Assembly: GCA_003551485.1 (NCBI GenBank)
Contig: PUMS01000345.1
Location: 1 to 10,010, forward strand
DNA from: Phycisphaeraceae bacterium
Lineage (GTDB): Bacteria; Planctomycetota; Phycisphaerae; Phycisphaerales; Phycisphaeraceae
DNA: 10,010 bases
Direction: 5' to 3'
Part shown: piece by piece, positions 9,991 through 10,010 of the stretch
Layout: each line of letters opens with the position of its first letter
Position numbering within the stretch: position 1 is the first letter of the stretch
Position numbers and translations under genes: made by a program
The notes under the pieces: model-generated
Told to the model about the DNA's origin: nothing
Databases searched by the model: none
What the model saw: only the letters and a program-made list of their open reading frames with translations

Positions 9991-10010
9991 CCAGGGCGAA
10001 CGCACGTAGC

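Overview
The window is GC-rich, protein-dense bacterial DNA. The best taxonomic guess is a planctomycete, probably close to Phycisphaerae. This rests on two secreted proteins whose architectures I recognise from Planctomycetota and Verrucomicrobia genomes, together with base composition. It is an inference, because no rRNA or other phylogenetic marker is present.

Layout, left to right. (1) The minus strand carries cobalamin-dependent methionine synthase (metH), read from 2704 down past the left edge. The homocysteine, pterin, cap and B12 modules are inside the window; the C-terminal reactivation module is not. (2) A 529-bp divergent spacer (2705-3233) holds an AT-rich island with promoter-like sequence and, in the metH leader, two interlocking 6-bp stems that could form a pseudoknot. 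(3) The plus strand carries glucose-6-phosphate dehydrogenase (zwf, 3234-4769), followed by a long GC-rich inverted repeat. (4) Next is a secreted orphan protein of 566 residues (5001-6701) with a helical N-terminal region and a C-terminal part that looks like a beta-sandwich. (5) A 576-bp spacer (6702-7277) holds a dispersed palindromic repeat, a run of hairpins ending in a textbook intrinsic terminator with no gene directly before it, and a promoter-like sequence. (6) A secreted alpha/beta-hydrolase-like protein of 557 residues with Ig-like C-terminal domains follows (7278-8951). (7) Convergent to it on the minus strand is a Crp/Fnr-family regulator (9167-9874). Its upstream DNA contains G-quadruplex-type G-runs and an 11-bp tandem repeat.

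The genes do not form one obvious operon. metH and zwf are divergent housekeeping genes (one-carbon/methionine metabolism and NADPH supply). The two secreted proteins are separated by a terminator and probably transcribed independently. The regulator faces the hydrolase gene, and nothing in the sequence ties it to a target. I did not find a clear new multi-gene system. The most promising items are non-coding: the metH leader fold and the hairpin-plus-terminator segment at 6879-7057. The two planctomycete-type secreted proteins also lack a known function.
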